Source: Paractinoplanes polyasparticus
GTDB lineage: Bacteria; Actinomycetota; Actinomycetes; Mycobacteriales; Micromonosporaceae
Direction: 5' to 3'
Assembly: GCF_019710575.1 (NCBI RefSeq)
Contig: NZ_JAHWFK010000027.1
Span: 1 to 64,000, forward strand
DNA: 64,000 nucleotides
Positions within the stretch are counted from its first letter, which is position 1. Each line of letters begins with the position of its first letter. Below, in pieces: positions 8,407-16,937 of this stretch. Made by a program: the position numbers and the translations under genes. The notes under the pieces are model-generated. The model had not been told where the DNA came from, did no database searches, and was given only the letters and a program-made list of their open reading frames with translations.

Positions 8407-9168
8407 ATGACGTTGGTGACCGAGCAGGCAGTTACGGTTGACGATCCGACCCCGCCGCCCACACGGCCGCGCCGGGTCGTGCTGAAACTCTCCGGCGAGG
8501 TGTTCGGCGGCGGCGCCGTGGGCGTCGACCCCGACATCGTGCAGGGCATCGCCCGGCAGATCGCCACCGTCATCCGGCGCGGCATCCAGGTCGCCGTCGT
8601 GGTCGGCGGCGGCAACTTCTTCCGCGGCGCCGAGCTGCAGAAGCGTGGCATGGACCGCAACCGCGCCGACTACATGGGCATGCTCGGCACGGTCATGAAC
8701 GGCCTGGCCCTCCAGGACTTCCTGGAGAAGGAGGGCATCGAGACCCGCGTGCAGACCGCCATCACGATGGCCCAGGTCGCCGAGCCCTACATCCCGCTGC
8801 GTGCCATCCGCCACCTAGAGAAGGGACGCGCCGTCATCTTCGGCGCCGGCGCCGGCATGCCGTACTTCTCCACCGACACCGTCACCGCCCAGCGCGCCCT
8901 CGAGATCCACGCGGATGTCGTGCTGATGAGCAAGAACGGCGTCGACGGTGTCTACACCGCCGACCCGCGCATCGACCCCGATGCCAAGAAGCTCGATCGC
9001 CTCACCTTCCAGGACGTCATCCAGCGCGGGCTCCGAGTGGCTGACCAGGCCGCTTTCAGCCTGTGCGAGGAGAACAACCTGCCCATGCTGGTCTTCGGCG
9101 CCCAGGGCGACGACACCATCGTCCGCGCGGTCAGCGGCGAACGAATCGGCACCCTGATCACTGCCTGA
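8407..9168 (+). CDS. pyrH: UMP kinase
   Basis: 253 residues. Converts UMP to UDP with ATP; a hexameric cytoplasmic enzyme of the amino-acid-kinase fold. Visible motifs are VVLKLSGEVFGG (phosphate loop), VVVGGGNFFRG, DYMGMLGTVMN (UMP site), GAGAGMPYFSTDT and MSKNGVDGVYTADP. The first 20 or so residues (Thr/Pro-rich) precede the conserved core, as in other actinobacterial PyrH. It begins a transcription unit after the tsf terminator, followed by frr at 45 bp. Confidence 0.97.
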   Translation: MTLVTEQAVTVDDPTPPPTRPRRVVLKLSGEVFGGGAVGVDPDIVQGIARQIATVIRRGIQVAVVVGGGNFFRGAELQKRGMDRNRADYMGMLGTVMNGLALQDFLEKEGIETRVQTAITMAQVAEPYIPLRAIRHLEKGRAVIFGAGAGMPYFSTDTVTAQRALEIHADVVLMSKNGVDGVYTADPRIDPDAKKLDRLTFQDVIQRGLRVADQAAFSLCEENNLPMLVFGAQGDDTIVRAVSGERIGTLITA

Positions 9169-9213
9169 CAAACCCCGTCCCCACCGAAGAAAGCAAGGAG
9201 GCGAGAAGAGCCG

Positions 9214-9771
9214 GTGATCGACGAGACCCTCTTCGAGGCCGAAGAAAAGATGGAGAGCGCGGTCGAGCACGCCAAGGAGGAGTTCGCCGCGATCCGCACC
9301 GGCCGGGCCACTCCCGCCATGTTCTCCAAGATCGTGGTGGACTACTACGGCGCGCCCACGCCGGTGACGCAGATGGCCTCCGTCGGCGTCCCGGAGCCGC
9401 GCATGGTCATCGTGAAGCCCTACGACGCGTCCCAGCTCGGCCCCATCGAGCGGGCGATCCGCGACTCGGACCTCGGGGTCAACCCCAACAACGAGGGCAC
9501 CCAGCTGCGCATCCACCTGCCGCAGATGACCGAGGAGCGTCGCCGGGAAATGATCAAGGTGGCGCGCAGCAAGGCGGAGGAGGGCCGGGTGGCCATCCGC
9601 AACGTCCGCCGCAAGGCCAAGGAGCAGCTGGACAAGCTGGTCAAGGACGGCGACGCGGGCGAGGACGACGGCCGCCGCGCCGAGAAGGAGCTCGACGACA
9701 CGACGCACAAGTACGTGGCGACCGTCGACGAGCTCCTCAAGCACAAGGAAGCCGAGTTGCTCGAAGTCTGA
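9214..9771 (+). CDS. frr: Ribosome recycling factor
   Basis: 185 residues, GTG start, the standard length. With EF-G it splits post-termination ribosomes. The three-helix bundle and beta/alpha/beta domain are recognisable from KMESAVEHAKEEFAAIRTGR, YYGAPTPV, NDEGTQLRIHLP-like text (here NNEGTQLRIHLPQ) and RRKAKEQLDKL. AAGGAGG lies about 12 nt upstream. Its TGA overlaps the cdsA ATG (TGATG), indicating coupled translation. Confidence 0.97.
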   Translation: MIDETLFEAEEKMESAVEHAKEEFAAIRTGRATPAMFSKIVVDYYGAPTPVTQMASVGVPEPRMVIVKPYDASQLGPIERAIRDSDLGVNPNNEGTQLRIHLPQMTEERRREMIKVARSKAEEGRVAIRNVRRKAKEQLDKLVKDGDAGEDDGRRAEKELDDTTHKYVATVDELLKHKEAELLEV

Positions 9772-10739
9772 TGTCCTACCTCGATCCGCGTGCCGGGCAG
9801 AGCGCCGGCGACGAGACGACCGTGCCGGCCTGGCACGCGGGCGAGGACGCCCAGACCAGCCAGCTCCCCCTGGTCCCGACCCCCACCACCGAGCAGAAGC
9901 CGGGCAAACGACGCGCCGGCGGACGGGCCGGCCGTAACCTCCCGGCCGCCATCGGGGTCGGGGTGGGCCTGATTCTGGTGGTTCTCGCTTCCCTGGTCAT
10001 CTGGCCGGACGCCTTCCTCGGCGTCATCGCCGTGGCCTCCGCCGTCGGTGTCTACGAGATGGTTCGCGCGCTGCGCGCCTCGGGCGCCGACGCCCCACTG
10101 ATCCCGCTGGTCGCCGGCTCGCTGCTGATGGTCGGCCTGGCCTGGTACGACGGCCCCGACGCGCTGCTGCTCGGCCTCCTGGTGACGATCGCCGCATCGG
10201 TGATCTGGCGCATAGCCGACGGCGCCGCCGCGTTCCGCCGCGATCTGGTCGCCAGCGTCATGATCTCGATCTACGTGCCGTTCCTGCTCAGCTTCGGCGT
10301 GCTTCTCCAACTGCCGGACGCGGGCGAGGACGGCCGCTGGCGTGTGTTGTGCACCCTGCTCGCCGTTGTGCTCTCCGACACCGGTGGCTACGCGGTCGGC
10401 GTCTTCTTCGGCAAGCACAAGATGGCGCCCTCGATCAGCCCCGGCAAGACCTGGGAGGGCTTCGCCGGCTCGGTCCTGTCGGCCGCCATCGGCAGCTCCC
10501 TGCTGCTCTACTACCTGCTCGAGATCCCCTTCTACTGGGGCCTGGTCTTCGGGGCGGTCCTGTCCATGGTCGCCGTGGCCGGTGACCTGGCCGAGTCCAT
10601 GCTCAAGCGCGACCTCGGCGTCAAGGACATGAGCAACCTGCTGCCCGGTCACGGCGGCCTCATGGACCGGCTCGACTCGATCCTTTTCGCCGTTCCCACC
10701 GCGTACCTGCTCTTCGCCCTGATCGGGGCGAACACGTGA
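9771..10739 (+). CDS. cdsA: Phosphatidate cytidylyltransferase (CDP-diglyceride synthase)
   Basis: 322 residues. Makes CDP-diacylglycerol from phosphatidic acid and CTP at the membrane, feeding all phospholipid synthesis, including phosphatidylinositol in actinomycetes. A hydrophilic Pro/Gly-rich N-terminus of about 58 residues is followed by eight or so membrane segments. The CdsA signature is near the C-terminus: AVAGDLAESMLKRDLGVKD, then HGGLMDRLDS. The ATG start overlaps the frr stop codon. The frr-cdsA-rlmN order is conserved in actinobacteria. Confidence 0.95.
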   Translation: MSYLDPRAGQSAGDETTVPAWHAGEDAQTSQLPLVPTPTTEQKPGKRRAGGRAGRNLPAAIGVGVGLILVVLASLVIWPDAFLGVIAVASAVGVYEMVRALRASGADAPLIPLVAGSLLMVGLAWYDGPDALLLGLLVTIAASVIWRIADGAAAFRRDLVASVMISIYVPFLLSFGVLLQLPDAGEDGRWRVLCTLLAVVLSDTGGYAVGVFFGKHKMAPSISPGKTWEGFAGSVLSAAIGSSLLLYYLLEIPFYWGLVFGAVLSMVAVAGDLAESMLKRDLGVKDMSNLLPGHGGLMDRLDSILFAVPTAYLLFALIGANT

Positions 10740-10779
10740 ACGGCGCGCACTGCGGCCAGCGTGCGAGACTGGTTGTGCC

Positions 10780-11958
10780 ATGACGATTCTTCCGGTCATC
10801 CCGACCAGCCCCGACCAGCCCGACGCGGTCGCCATCCGTCGCCGCCCGTCGATGCCCCCACGTCACCTCGCCGACCTCGACCTCGCGGCCCGCAAGGCGG
10901 CCGTGACCACGCTCGGCGAGCCCGCGTTCCGGGCCAAGCAGCTCTCGACCCACTACTTCGGCCGGCTCGTGCGTGACATCGACGAGATGACCGACCTGCC
11001 GGCCGCGACCCGGGCCCGGCTCACCGGCGACCTGCTGCCCACGCTGCTCACCCCCGTACGGGAAATGGCCTGCGACGACGGCGCGACGCGGAAGACGCTG
11101 TGGCGTCTGCACGACGGCGCGCTGGTGGAAAGTGTCCTGATGGGCTACCCCGATCGGGTGACGGCCTGTGTGTCGAGCCAGGCCGGCTGCGGCATGGCCT
11201 GCCCGTTCTGCGCCACCGGCCAGCAGGGCCTGACCCGCAACCTCTCCGTCGCCGAGATCGTCGACCAGGTGGTCTATCTGGCCGGGGTGGCGGCGAGCGG
11301 CGCGGTCACCGGCTCACCGCCACGGCTGTCGCGCGTGGTCTTCATGGGCATGGGCGAGCCACTGGCCAACTATCCCCGCGTGATCGAGGCCGTACGCCGG
11401 CTCACCACTCCGGCGCCCGAGGGACTGGGACTTTCGCAACGGCACATCACCGTCTCCACCGTGGGTCTGGTGCCCGCGATGCGCAGGTTGACGGCGGAAG
11501 ACCTCAACGTGACTCTTGCGCTGTCCCTGCATGCCCCCGATGATGATCTGCGCGATGAGCTAGTGCCCGTCAATCAGCGCTGGAAGGTGGCCGAGGTGCT
11601 CGATGCCGCGTTCGAGTACGCGGCCCGGACCGGACGCCGGATCTCGATCGAGTACGCCCTGATCAGGGACGTCAACGATCAGCCCTGGCGCGCCGACCTC
11701 CTCGGCAAGCTTCTGCGCGGCAAGCTGGCGCATGTGAATCTGATCCCGCTCAACCCGACCCCGGGCAGCAAGTGGGATGCGAGCCCGAAACCGGTCGAGC
11801 GCGAGTTCGTCCGCCGGCTGCGTGAAGCCGGGGTGTCGACGACGGTCCGCGATACCCGGGGCCGGGAGATCGATGGCGCGTGCGGCCAGCTGGCCGCGGG
11901 CGAGCTCACGGAGGCGAGCGCTGGGGGCGCCGCACCCGACGCGGAGGTGGCACAGTGA
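10780..11958 (+). CDS. rlmN: 23S rRNA (adenine2503-C2) / tRNA adenine37 methyltransferase RlmN
   Basis: 392 residues. Radical-SAM enzyme that methylates C2 of A2503 in 23S rRNA, probably also A37 in tRNA. The Fe-S ligands are in QAGCGMACPFCATG (C137, C141, C144). FMGMGEPLANY, SLHAPDDDLRDELVPVN and NLIPLNPTPGSKW follow in family order. The C-terminal catalytic cysteine is in DGACGQL. Length is typical (about 350-390). It begins 40 bp after cdsA. Confidence 0.97.
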   Translation: MTILPVIPTSPDQPDAVAIRRRPSMPPRHLADLDLAARKAAVTTLGEPAFRAKQLSTHYFGRLVRDIDEMTDLPAATRARLTGDLLPTLLTPVREMACDDGATRKTLWRLHDGALVESVLMGYPDRVTACVSSQAGCGMACPFCATGQQGLTRNLSVAEIVDQVVYLAGVAASGAVTGSPPRLSRVVFMGMGEPLANYPRVIEAVRRLTTPAPEGLGLSQRHITVSTVGLVPAMRRLTAEDLNVTLALSLHAPDDDLRDELVPVNQRWKVAEVLDAAFEYAARTGRRISIEYALIRDVNDQPWRADLLGKLLRGKLAHVNLIPLNPTPGSKWDASPKPVEREFVRRLREAGVSTTVRDTRGREIDGACGQLAAGELTEASAGGAAPDAEVAQ

Positions 11959-11995
11959 CTGGGCACAGGTCCCAGCGAGCGGAGTGGGAGACGTT

Positions 11996-13123
11996 GTGAC
12001 GAGTCAGGGGCAACGTTTCCGGCGGCGTGCGTTGCGCCGCGGCTACAAGGTTGACGAGGTCGACTCCTTCCTCGACCGTGTCGAGGCGACCCTGGCCGGT
12101 GAGCAGGCGGGCCCGCCCGTCGGCGCCCAGGAGGTCCACGACGTCGTCTTCCGCGTGCGCTTCGGCGGCTACGACGAGTGGCAGGTCGACCTGCACCTCG
12201 ACCGGGTCGAGCGGCAGCTGGCCGAACTCGAGGACCGCGGCGGCCGCGGCGCGCCCGCGCCCGACCCGATGCGCGACTCGCTGCGCGGCGGCCTGTCCAC
12301 CGGCAGCTTCGGCGGTGGCGGTCCCAAGCAGGGCGGCCTGGGCGCCGCGATGAGCGGTGGCGGCGGTGGCGGGCGCATGGCGCCGCCCACCGAGCGGCTC
12401 CCCGCTCCGCCGATCCGCGACGACCGTTTCCAGCAGCAGCCCCCGCCGCGCGGCGGCCAGATGCAGCCCGACCCGTACGGCGCCGGCCGCTACGACGAGC
12501 CGACCGGCTACGGCCAGCCGCAGCAGCCTCAGCTGCCGCAGCGGCCGACTCAGCAGCCGCCCGCCTACGACCGTGACCCGCGCGGTTACGACCAGGGCTA
12601 CGACAACACGGGTGGCTTCGAGACGCCGACCGGCTTCGACGGCTTCGAGGCGGGCCGGCACGGCAAGACCGACATGACCGCCGAGATCCGCATGCCGCAG
12701 CGCGAGCAGCAGGATCCGCGCGGCGGCTACGGCGGCCCGCCGATGAGTGGCCCGCCCATGGGTGGTCCGCCGATGGGTGGTCCGCCGATGGGCAACGCCC
12801 CGATGAGCGGCCCGCCCGGCGCCTACGGCGGTCAGCAGCCTCAGCTGCCCCCGCCGATGGGCGAGCCGGGTGGCGAGCTCTACCGGGTCGACCAGTTGCG
12901 GCGCACGTTCCAGCCGCGGCGCTTCGGCAGTGGCTACGACCCCGCCCAGGTCGACCGGCTGTTCGAGGGCATCCTGCAGGCGATGACGGGCCGCGGCCCG
13001 ATGCCGGTGCCCGAGAACGATCTCGACATGTTGCAGTTCGGCCTGGTGTCGGGCGGCTACTTCGAGGCCGAGGTGGACGCGGCTCTGCGTGAGGTGAAAG
13101 ACATCCTGACGCGTCGTCGCTGA
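11996..13123 (+). CDS. Protein with four DivIVA-like modules and a Pro/Gly/Gln-rich linker
   Basis: 375 residues from GTG 11996; GGGAG lies 5 nt upstream. Two DivIVA-domain-like modules are at the N-terminus: RFRRRALRRGYKVDEVDSFL (about 8-33) and VVFRVRFGGYDEWQVDLHL (about 50-80). A 200-residue linker rich in Gly, Pro, Gln and Tyr includes GPPM repeats near 12745-12815. Two more modules are at the C-terminus: RRTFQPRRFGSGYDPAQVDR and VSGGYFEAEVDAALREVKD. DivIVA modules bind curved membrane and recruit polar-growth or cell-division proteins; Wag31 itself normally has one module plus coiled coil. Partner unknown. Confidence 0.8.
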   Translation: MTSQGQRFRRRALRRGYKVDEVDSFLDRVEATLAGEQAGPPVGAQEVHDVVFRVRFGGYDEWQVDLHLDRVERQLAELEDRGGRGAPAPDPMRDSLRGGLSTGSFGGGGPKQGGLGAAMSGGGGGGRMAPPTERLPAPPIRDDRFQQQPPPRGGQMQPDPYGAGRYDEPTGYGQPQQPQLPQRPTQQPPAYDRDPRGYDQGYDNTGGFETPTGFDGFEAGRHGKTDMTAEIRMPQREQQDPRGGYGGPPMSGPPMGGPPMGGPPMGNAPMSGPPGAYGGQQPQLPPPMGEPGGELYRVDQLRRTFQPRRFGSGYDPAQVDRLFEGILQAMTGRGPMPVPENDLDMLQFGLVSGGYFEAEVDAALREVKDILTRRR

Positions 13124-13135
13124 CCGCAGACATGG

Positions 13136-13163
13136 AAAAGGCCCGCGTGCTGCGGGCCTTTTT
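13136..13163. terminator. Bidirectional intrinsic terminator
   Basis: AAAAGGCCCGC and GCGGGCCTTTTT form an 11-bp stem with a 5-nt loop, flanked by an A-run on one side and a T-run on the other. It sits between the convergent DivIVA-module gene and the DUF2631 gene and suits both. Confidence 0.9.
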
Positions 13164-13178
13164 CGTGTGCCGGTGCGG

Positions 13179-13412
13179 TCAGTGGTCGTCGGGACGCAGC
13201 CCGTTGCGCCGCAGCACGGCGTCGACGACCAGCGCGCCGATCAGGCCGACCGCGAAGAGGACGATCCAGATGTTCTCGGTGTTGCCCTCGTGGTTTCCCC
13301 AGAAGAACATCAGCAGAATCACGGCGCAGACGATGGCGCCCTTGCGCCCGCGCTTGCGGTCGCCCGGCTTGAGCTGGTCAGGGGCATACACCGGTTCTTG
13401 ATCGGCAGCCAC
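13179..13412 (-). CDS. DUF2631 family small membrane protein
   Basis: 77 residues. Charged N-terminus MAADQEPVYAPDQLKPGDRK, then two hydrophobic segments (about 26-40 and 48-68) and the ending VVDAVLRRNGLRPDDH. This is the layout of the DUF2631 family, an actinobacterial protein of unknown function that in mycobacteria lies between rlmN and dxr, as it does here. Convergent with the DivIVA-module gene across a shared terminator. Confidence 0.8.
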   Translation of the reverse strand: MAADQEPVYAPDQLKPGDRKRGRKGAIVCAVILLMFFWGNHEGNTENIWIVLFAVGLIGALVVDAVLRRNGLRPDDH

Positions 13413-13537
13413 GCCTAGGTCCTTCCTCTACAGGGCGAACTTTCGTGTCCAGTTTCGCACGACGCCTCCGCGCGCGGCCCACCAACCCGGACCCGGTACC
13501 TTCGATGCGGTCGGGTTCTTGGATCGAGGGAGTAAAG

Positions 13538-15094
13538 GTGCGGATCACAGGCACTGGACACGCGAGCATGCGGATCGACACCGCCGCCGGCAGCATTCTG
13601 TGCGATCCGTGGGTCAATCCCGCATATTTCGCCTCATGGTTCCCATTCCCTGACAATTCGCTGCTGGACTGGGAGACGCTGGGCGACGTCGACTATCTCT
13701 ACGTGTCGCACCTGCACCGCGACCACTTCGACGCCGAGCACCTGAAGCGCTTCATCAGCAAGAAGGCGACGGTGCTCCTGCCGGAGTACCCGACCAGCCA
13801 GCTCGAGGACGAGCTGCGCGAGCTGGGCTTCAAGAGCTTCCTGAAGACGAAGTCGGACGAGGTGCACGAGCTCGACGGCGGCCTCAAGGTGATGATCCAG
13901 GCGCTGATCAGCCCGACCGACGGCCCGATCGGCGACTCGTCGCTGTGGGTCGAGCACGACGGCGTCCGGGTGCTCAACCAGAACGACGCCCGCCCGACCG
14001 ACCTCACCCGGTTCAACGAGCTCGGCCACGTGCACGCCCACATGCTGCAGTTCAGCGGCGCGATCTGGTACCCGATGGTCTACGAGCTGCCCGAGGCGGC
14101 CAAGACGGCCTTCGGCAAGCAGAAGCGCGACCGCCAGTTCGACCGCACGTGGCGCTACATCGACGACCTGAAGGCCGACCACGTCTTCCCGATCGCCGGC
14201 CCGCCCTGCTTCCTCGACGACACCCTCTGGCAGTTCAACGACATCTTCGGTGACGAGGGCAACATCTTTCCCGACCAGTCGGTCTTCATGGCGGAGTACG
14301 CGAAGGTCGGCGGCACGAACGGCATCGTCCTGCTTCCCGGCAGCGTGACCACGCTGTCCGACAAGTCGGCCGAGACGACCCACCCCGTGCCGGTCGACGA
14401 GTTCTTCGCCAACAAGCAGCAGCACCTCGAAGAGATGCGCGAGCGCAAGGCCCCGGTCATCGCGGCCGAGAAGGCCTCCTGGCGCCATCCCGAGATCGAC
14501 GTGCTGGGCGCGATGAAGAAGCGCATCGAGCCGCTGCTCGAGGAGTCGCTCTACATGGCCCAGGGCGTCGGTGGCCCGGTCCGCTTCGACCTGACCGACT
14601 CGTTCGGCCCCGACGGCGAGATCGTCGAGTCGATCGTCGTCGACTTCCCGGGCAAGCAGGTCCGCCCCTACGCCGACGAAAAGGTGCGCTACCGCTTCAA
14701 GACCGGCCGCGCCCTGATCGAGCACCTGATCCACATCGACGAGGGCGACTGGGTCAACTCGCTGTTCCTGAGCTGCCGCTTCTCCGCCGCGCGCATCGGC
14801 CAGTACAACGAATACGTCTACGCGTTCTTCAAGTGCCTGAGCGAGGAGCGCCTGCAGTACGCCGAGGGCTGGTACGACGAGCACGAGAAGGCCGTGGAGG
14901 CCGAGGACACGGTGCTGGGTGACTGGACCGTCCAGCGCCGTTGCCCCCATCTCAAGGCCGATCTGAGCCGCTTCGGCATCGTGGACGGCAACGTGCTGAC
15001 CTGCCAGTTGCACGGCTGGAAGTTCGACCTGCCGAGTGGGCGCTGCCTGACCAGCGTCGGCCATAAGATTCGCGCCGAGAAGACGGCTGAATAA
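13538..15094 (+). CDS. UlaG-like metallo-beta-lactamase fold fused to a C-terminal Rieske [2Fe-2S] domain
   Basis: 518 residues from GTG 13538, which has GAGGGAG 5 nt upstream; longer starts lack one. The N-terminal half is a metallo-beta-lactamase fold: VRITGTGHASMRI, then SHLHRDHFD, an HxHxDH metal motif (H58, H60, D62, H63), with more conserved His and Asp downstream. The C-terminus is a Rieske domain: CPH (C469, H471) and CQLH (C489, H492), about 17 residues apart. The combination resembles a CMP-N-acetylneuraminate hydroxylase-type protein with the domain order reversed. Reaction unknown; an Fe-dependent hydrolase or oxygenase is plausible. It stands alone between DUF2631 and a convergent flavoprotein gene. 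Confidence 0.85.
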   Translation: MRITGTGHASMRIDTAAGSILCDPWVNPAYFASWFPFPDNSLLDWETLGDVDYLYVSHLHRDHFDAEHLKRFISKKATVLLPEYPTSQLEDELRELGFKSFLKTKSDEVHELDGGLKVMIQALISPTDGPIGDSSLWVEHDGVRVLNQNDARPTDLTRFNELGHVHAHMLQFSGAIWYPMVYELPEAAKTAFGKQKRDRQFDRTWRYIDDLKADHVFPIAGPPCFLDDTLWQFNDIFGDEGNIFPDQSVFMAEYAKVGGTNGIVLLPGSVTTLSDKSAETTHPVPVDEFFANKQQHLEEMRERKAPVIAAEKASWRHPEIDVLGAMKKRIEPLLEESLYMAQGVGGPVRFDLTDSFGPDGEIVESIVVDFPGKQVRPYADEKVRYRFKTGRALIEHLIHIDEGDWVNSLFLSCRFSAARIGQYNEYVYAFFKCLSEERLQYAEGWYDEHEKAVEAEDTVLGDWTVQRRCPHLKADLSRFGIVDGNVLTCQLHGWKFDLPSGRCLTSVGHKIRAEKTAE

Positions 15095-15276
15095 CCAGGA
15101 TCAAGAGCTGGATGTCGTAGCGGGGCGGCGGGTTACAGACCGTCGCTCACGCCGAGGGCCCGGCCGGGTCGAGCAGGCGCTGGCGCGCCAGAACGCTCGA
15201 CCCATCCGGGCGACGTGCGTGAGTGGTCACGCTCGAAAACCCAATAGCGCCGGTGGCTGACGCCCGTACGCGGGGA

Positions 15277-16872
15277 TCAGATGTTGAGGTCTTTGAGGAT
15301 TCTTCGGGCGGCGTTGTGGCCGGCGGCGCCGATCACGCTGCCGGCGGGGTGGGCGCCCGCGGAGCCGGCGTATAGGCCGTCCAGGCCGGTGGAGTAGGGC
15401 ATGCGCTCGTTGAAGGCCACGGTGTTGTCGACGTGGTGGATGTGGCCACCGGTGATGCCGAAGTGCTCCTCGATGCCCGGCGGCGTGAGCGGCATCATGT
15501 CGACCACCAGGTCGCGCGTGCCGGGGGCGTAGCGCTCACAGATGTCGAGCAGCTTGTCGACGTAACCGGGCAACTCGGCTTCCCAGGATGAACCCGCGGG
15601 CGCGTACGGCACAGATTGCACGAACAGCGCCGACGAGTGATTGCCCGCGGCGTCCTGCAGCGACGGATCGACGGTCGTGTGCAGGTACCACTCGATGGTC
15701 GGCTCGGACGGCAGCCGGCCCGCCTGCACGTCGGCCCACATGGCGCGCAGCGCGGCCATCGGCGAGTCGGTGCCGCCCGCCCCGGCCAGACCGGCCGAAC
15801 CGGGCAGCAGGTGGATCGTCGAGCCGAACGGCGACGCCGTGCCGGGCGGCAGGCAGCTGAACGCCGGCAGACCGCTCAGGGCGAGATTGAGCTTCAACGT
15901 CGTGCCCGTGCGCTTGACCGCCGCCATCCGCGACGTCAGCTCGGCCGGCAGGGTGCCGTCCGGAACGAGCGACATGAGCCGGTACGGATCGCAGGAGCCG
16001 AGCACGACCCGTGCGCCGATCGAGCGGCCGTCGGCCAGGACCACCCCGCTGGCGGCCCCGCCGTCGACGGTGACCGCCGACACCGGCGTACCGGCAATGA
16101 TCTGGGCCCCGGCCGCCCGGGCGGCATCGGCGAAGACGCGGGTGACCGTGCCCATGCCGCCCTCGGCGATCATCCAGGTGCCGTCGGAGCCGGGCAGGCG
16201 GCACATGTTGTGGGCGAGGAAGTTGTGGCCCGTGCCGGGGTCGTCGGGGCCGGCGTTCAGCCCGGACAGGCCGTCGGTCACGGCGTACATGCTCATCAGC
16301 AGTTCGCTCTTGAAGCCGAACCGGGCCAGATAGTCGGCGACGGAGCCGCGCAGCAGGTCGATGAACGTGCTCTGCAGCTGGGGGCGGATGAAGCGGTCGG
16401 CCGTCTCCTCGACGCTGCCGGGTTCCTCGAGCCAGGCCGGGGCCAGGTCGGCCCGGAGGGCGCCGATCTCGACCGCGAGCTGCTCGTCGGCGGCGACGTC
16501 ACGCGGCGAGAAGAAGCGGGCGAGCTGGTCGCGGGTGGCGGCGTGGTCCCGCCCGAAGAGCAGGTAGGGCGAGCCGGCCGGGCCGGGCGTGGGCAGGAAG
16601 TAGTGCGGGTCGCGGCGCAGCACGGGAATGGTCACGTCGAGCGTGCGCAGCAGCTCGGGCGGCATCAGCCCGAGCAGGTACGAGCCGGTGGAGTGGCCGA
16701 GACCGGGGGCCTGGGCGAACGGGTGCTCGGTGCGCGCGGCGCCGCCGATCACCTCGGAGGCCTCGAGGACGACGACGCTCAGGCCGGCGCGGGCGAGCAG
16801 GACGGCGGAGACGAGGCCGTTGTGGCCCGCTCCGATGATCACTACGTCGGTCCGGGCGGGGAGGGTGGTCAT
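15277..16872 (-). CDS. Phytoene-dehydrogenase-like FAD-dependent oxidoreductase
   Basis: 531 residues. The dinucleotide-binding motif is at the extreme N-terminus: VVIIGAGHNGLVSAVLLARAG then VVVLEASEVIGG. The C-terminal FAD motif is GLYAGSAGAHPAGSVIGAAG. The family (PYROXD2/CrtI-like amine-oxidase superfamily) includes carotenoid desaturases and uncharacterised oxidoreductases. No other carotenoid gene is nearby, so a carotenoid role is not supported. On the minus strand TAGTCT ends 8 nt before the ATG, suggesting a leaderless mRNA. Substrate unknown. Confidence 0.88.
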   Translation of the reverse strand: MTTLPARTDVVIIGAGHNGLVSAVLLARAGLSVVVLEASEVIGGAARTEHPFAQAPGLGHSTGSYLLGLMPPELLRTLDVTIPVLRRDPHYFLPTPGPAGSPYLLFGRDHAATRDQLARFFSPRDVAADEQLAVEIGALRADLAPAWLEEPGSVEETADRFIRPQLQSTFIDLLRGSVADYLARFGFKSELLMSMYAVTDGLSGLNAGPDDPGTGHNFLAHNMCRLPGSDGTWMIAEGGMGTVTRVFADAARAAGAQIIAGTPVSAVTVDGGAASGVVLADGRSIGARVVLGSCDPYRLMSLVPDGTLPAELTSRMAAVKRTGTTLKLNLALSGLPAFSCLPPGTASPFGSTIHLLPGSAGLAGAGGTDSPMAALRAMWADVQAGRLPSEPTIEWYLHTTVDPSLQDAAGNHSSALFVQSVPYAPAGSSWEAELPGYVDKLLDICERYAPGTRDLVVDMMPLTPPGIEEHFGITGGHIHHVDNTVAFNERMPYSTGLDGLYAGSAGAHPAGSVIGAAGHNAARRILKDLNI

Positions 16873-16937
16873 GACGACCGAGACTAGCGCGGGTGTACGT
16901 GATGTTTCCTCAACTGTTCGTACGTGAAAAAATCAGG

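Noticed and set aside
13634..15064. 476-residue minus-strand protein
   Set aside because: Antisense of the well-supported metallo-beta-lactamase/Rieske gene.
15095..15276. Gene or RNA between the Rieske fusion and the flavoprotein gene
   Set aside because: 182 bp without a supported frame, hairpin terminator or repeat.
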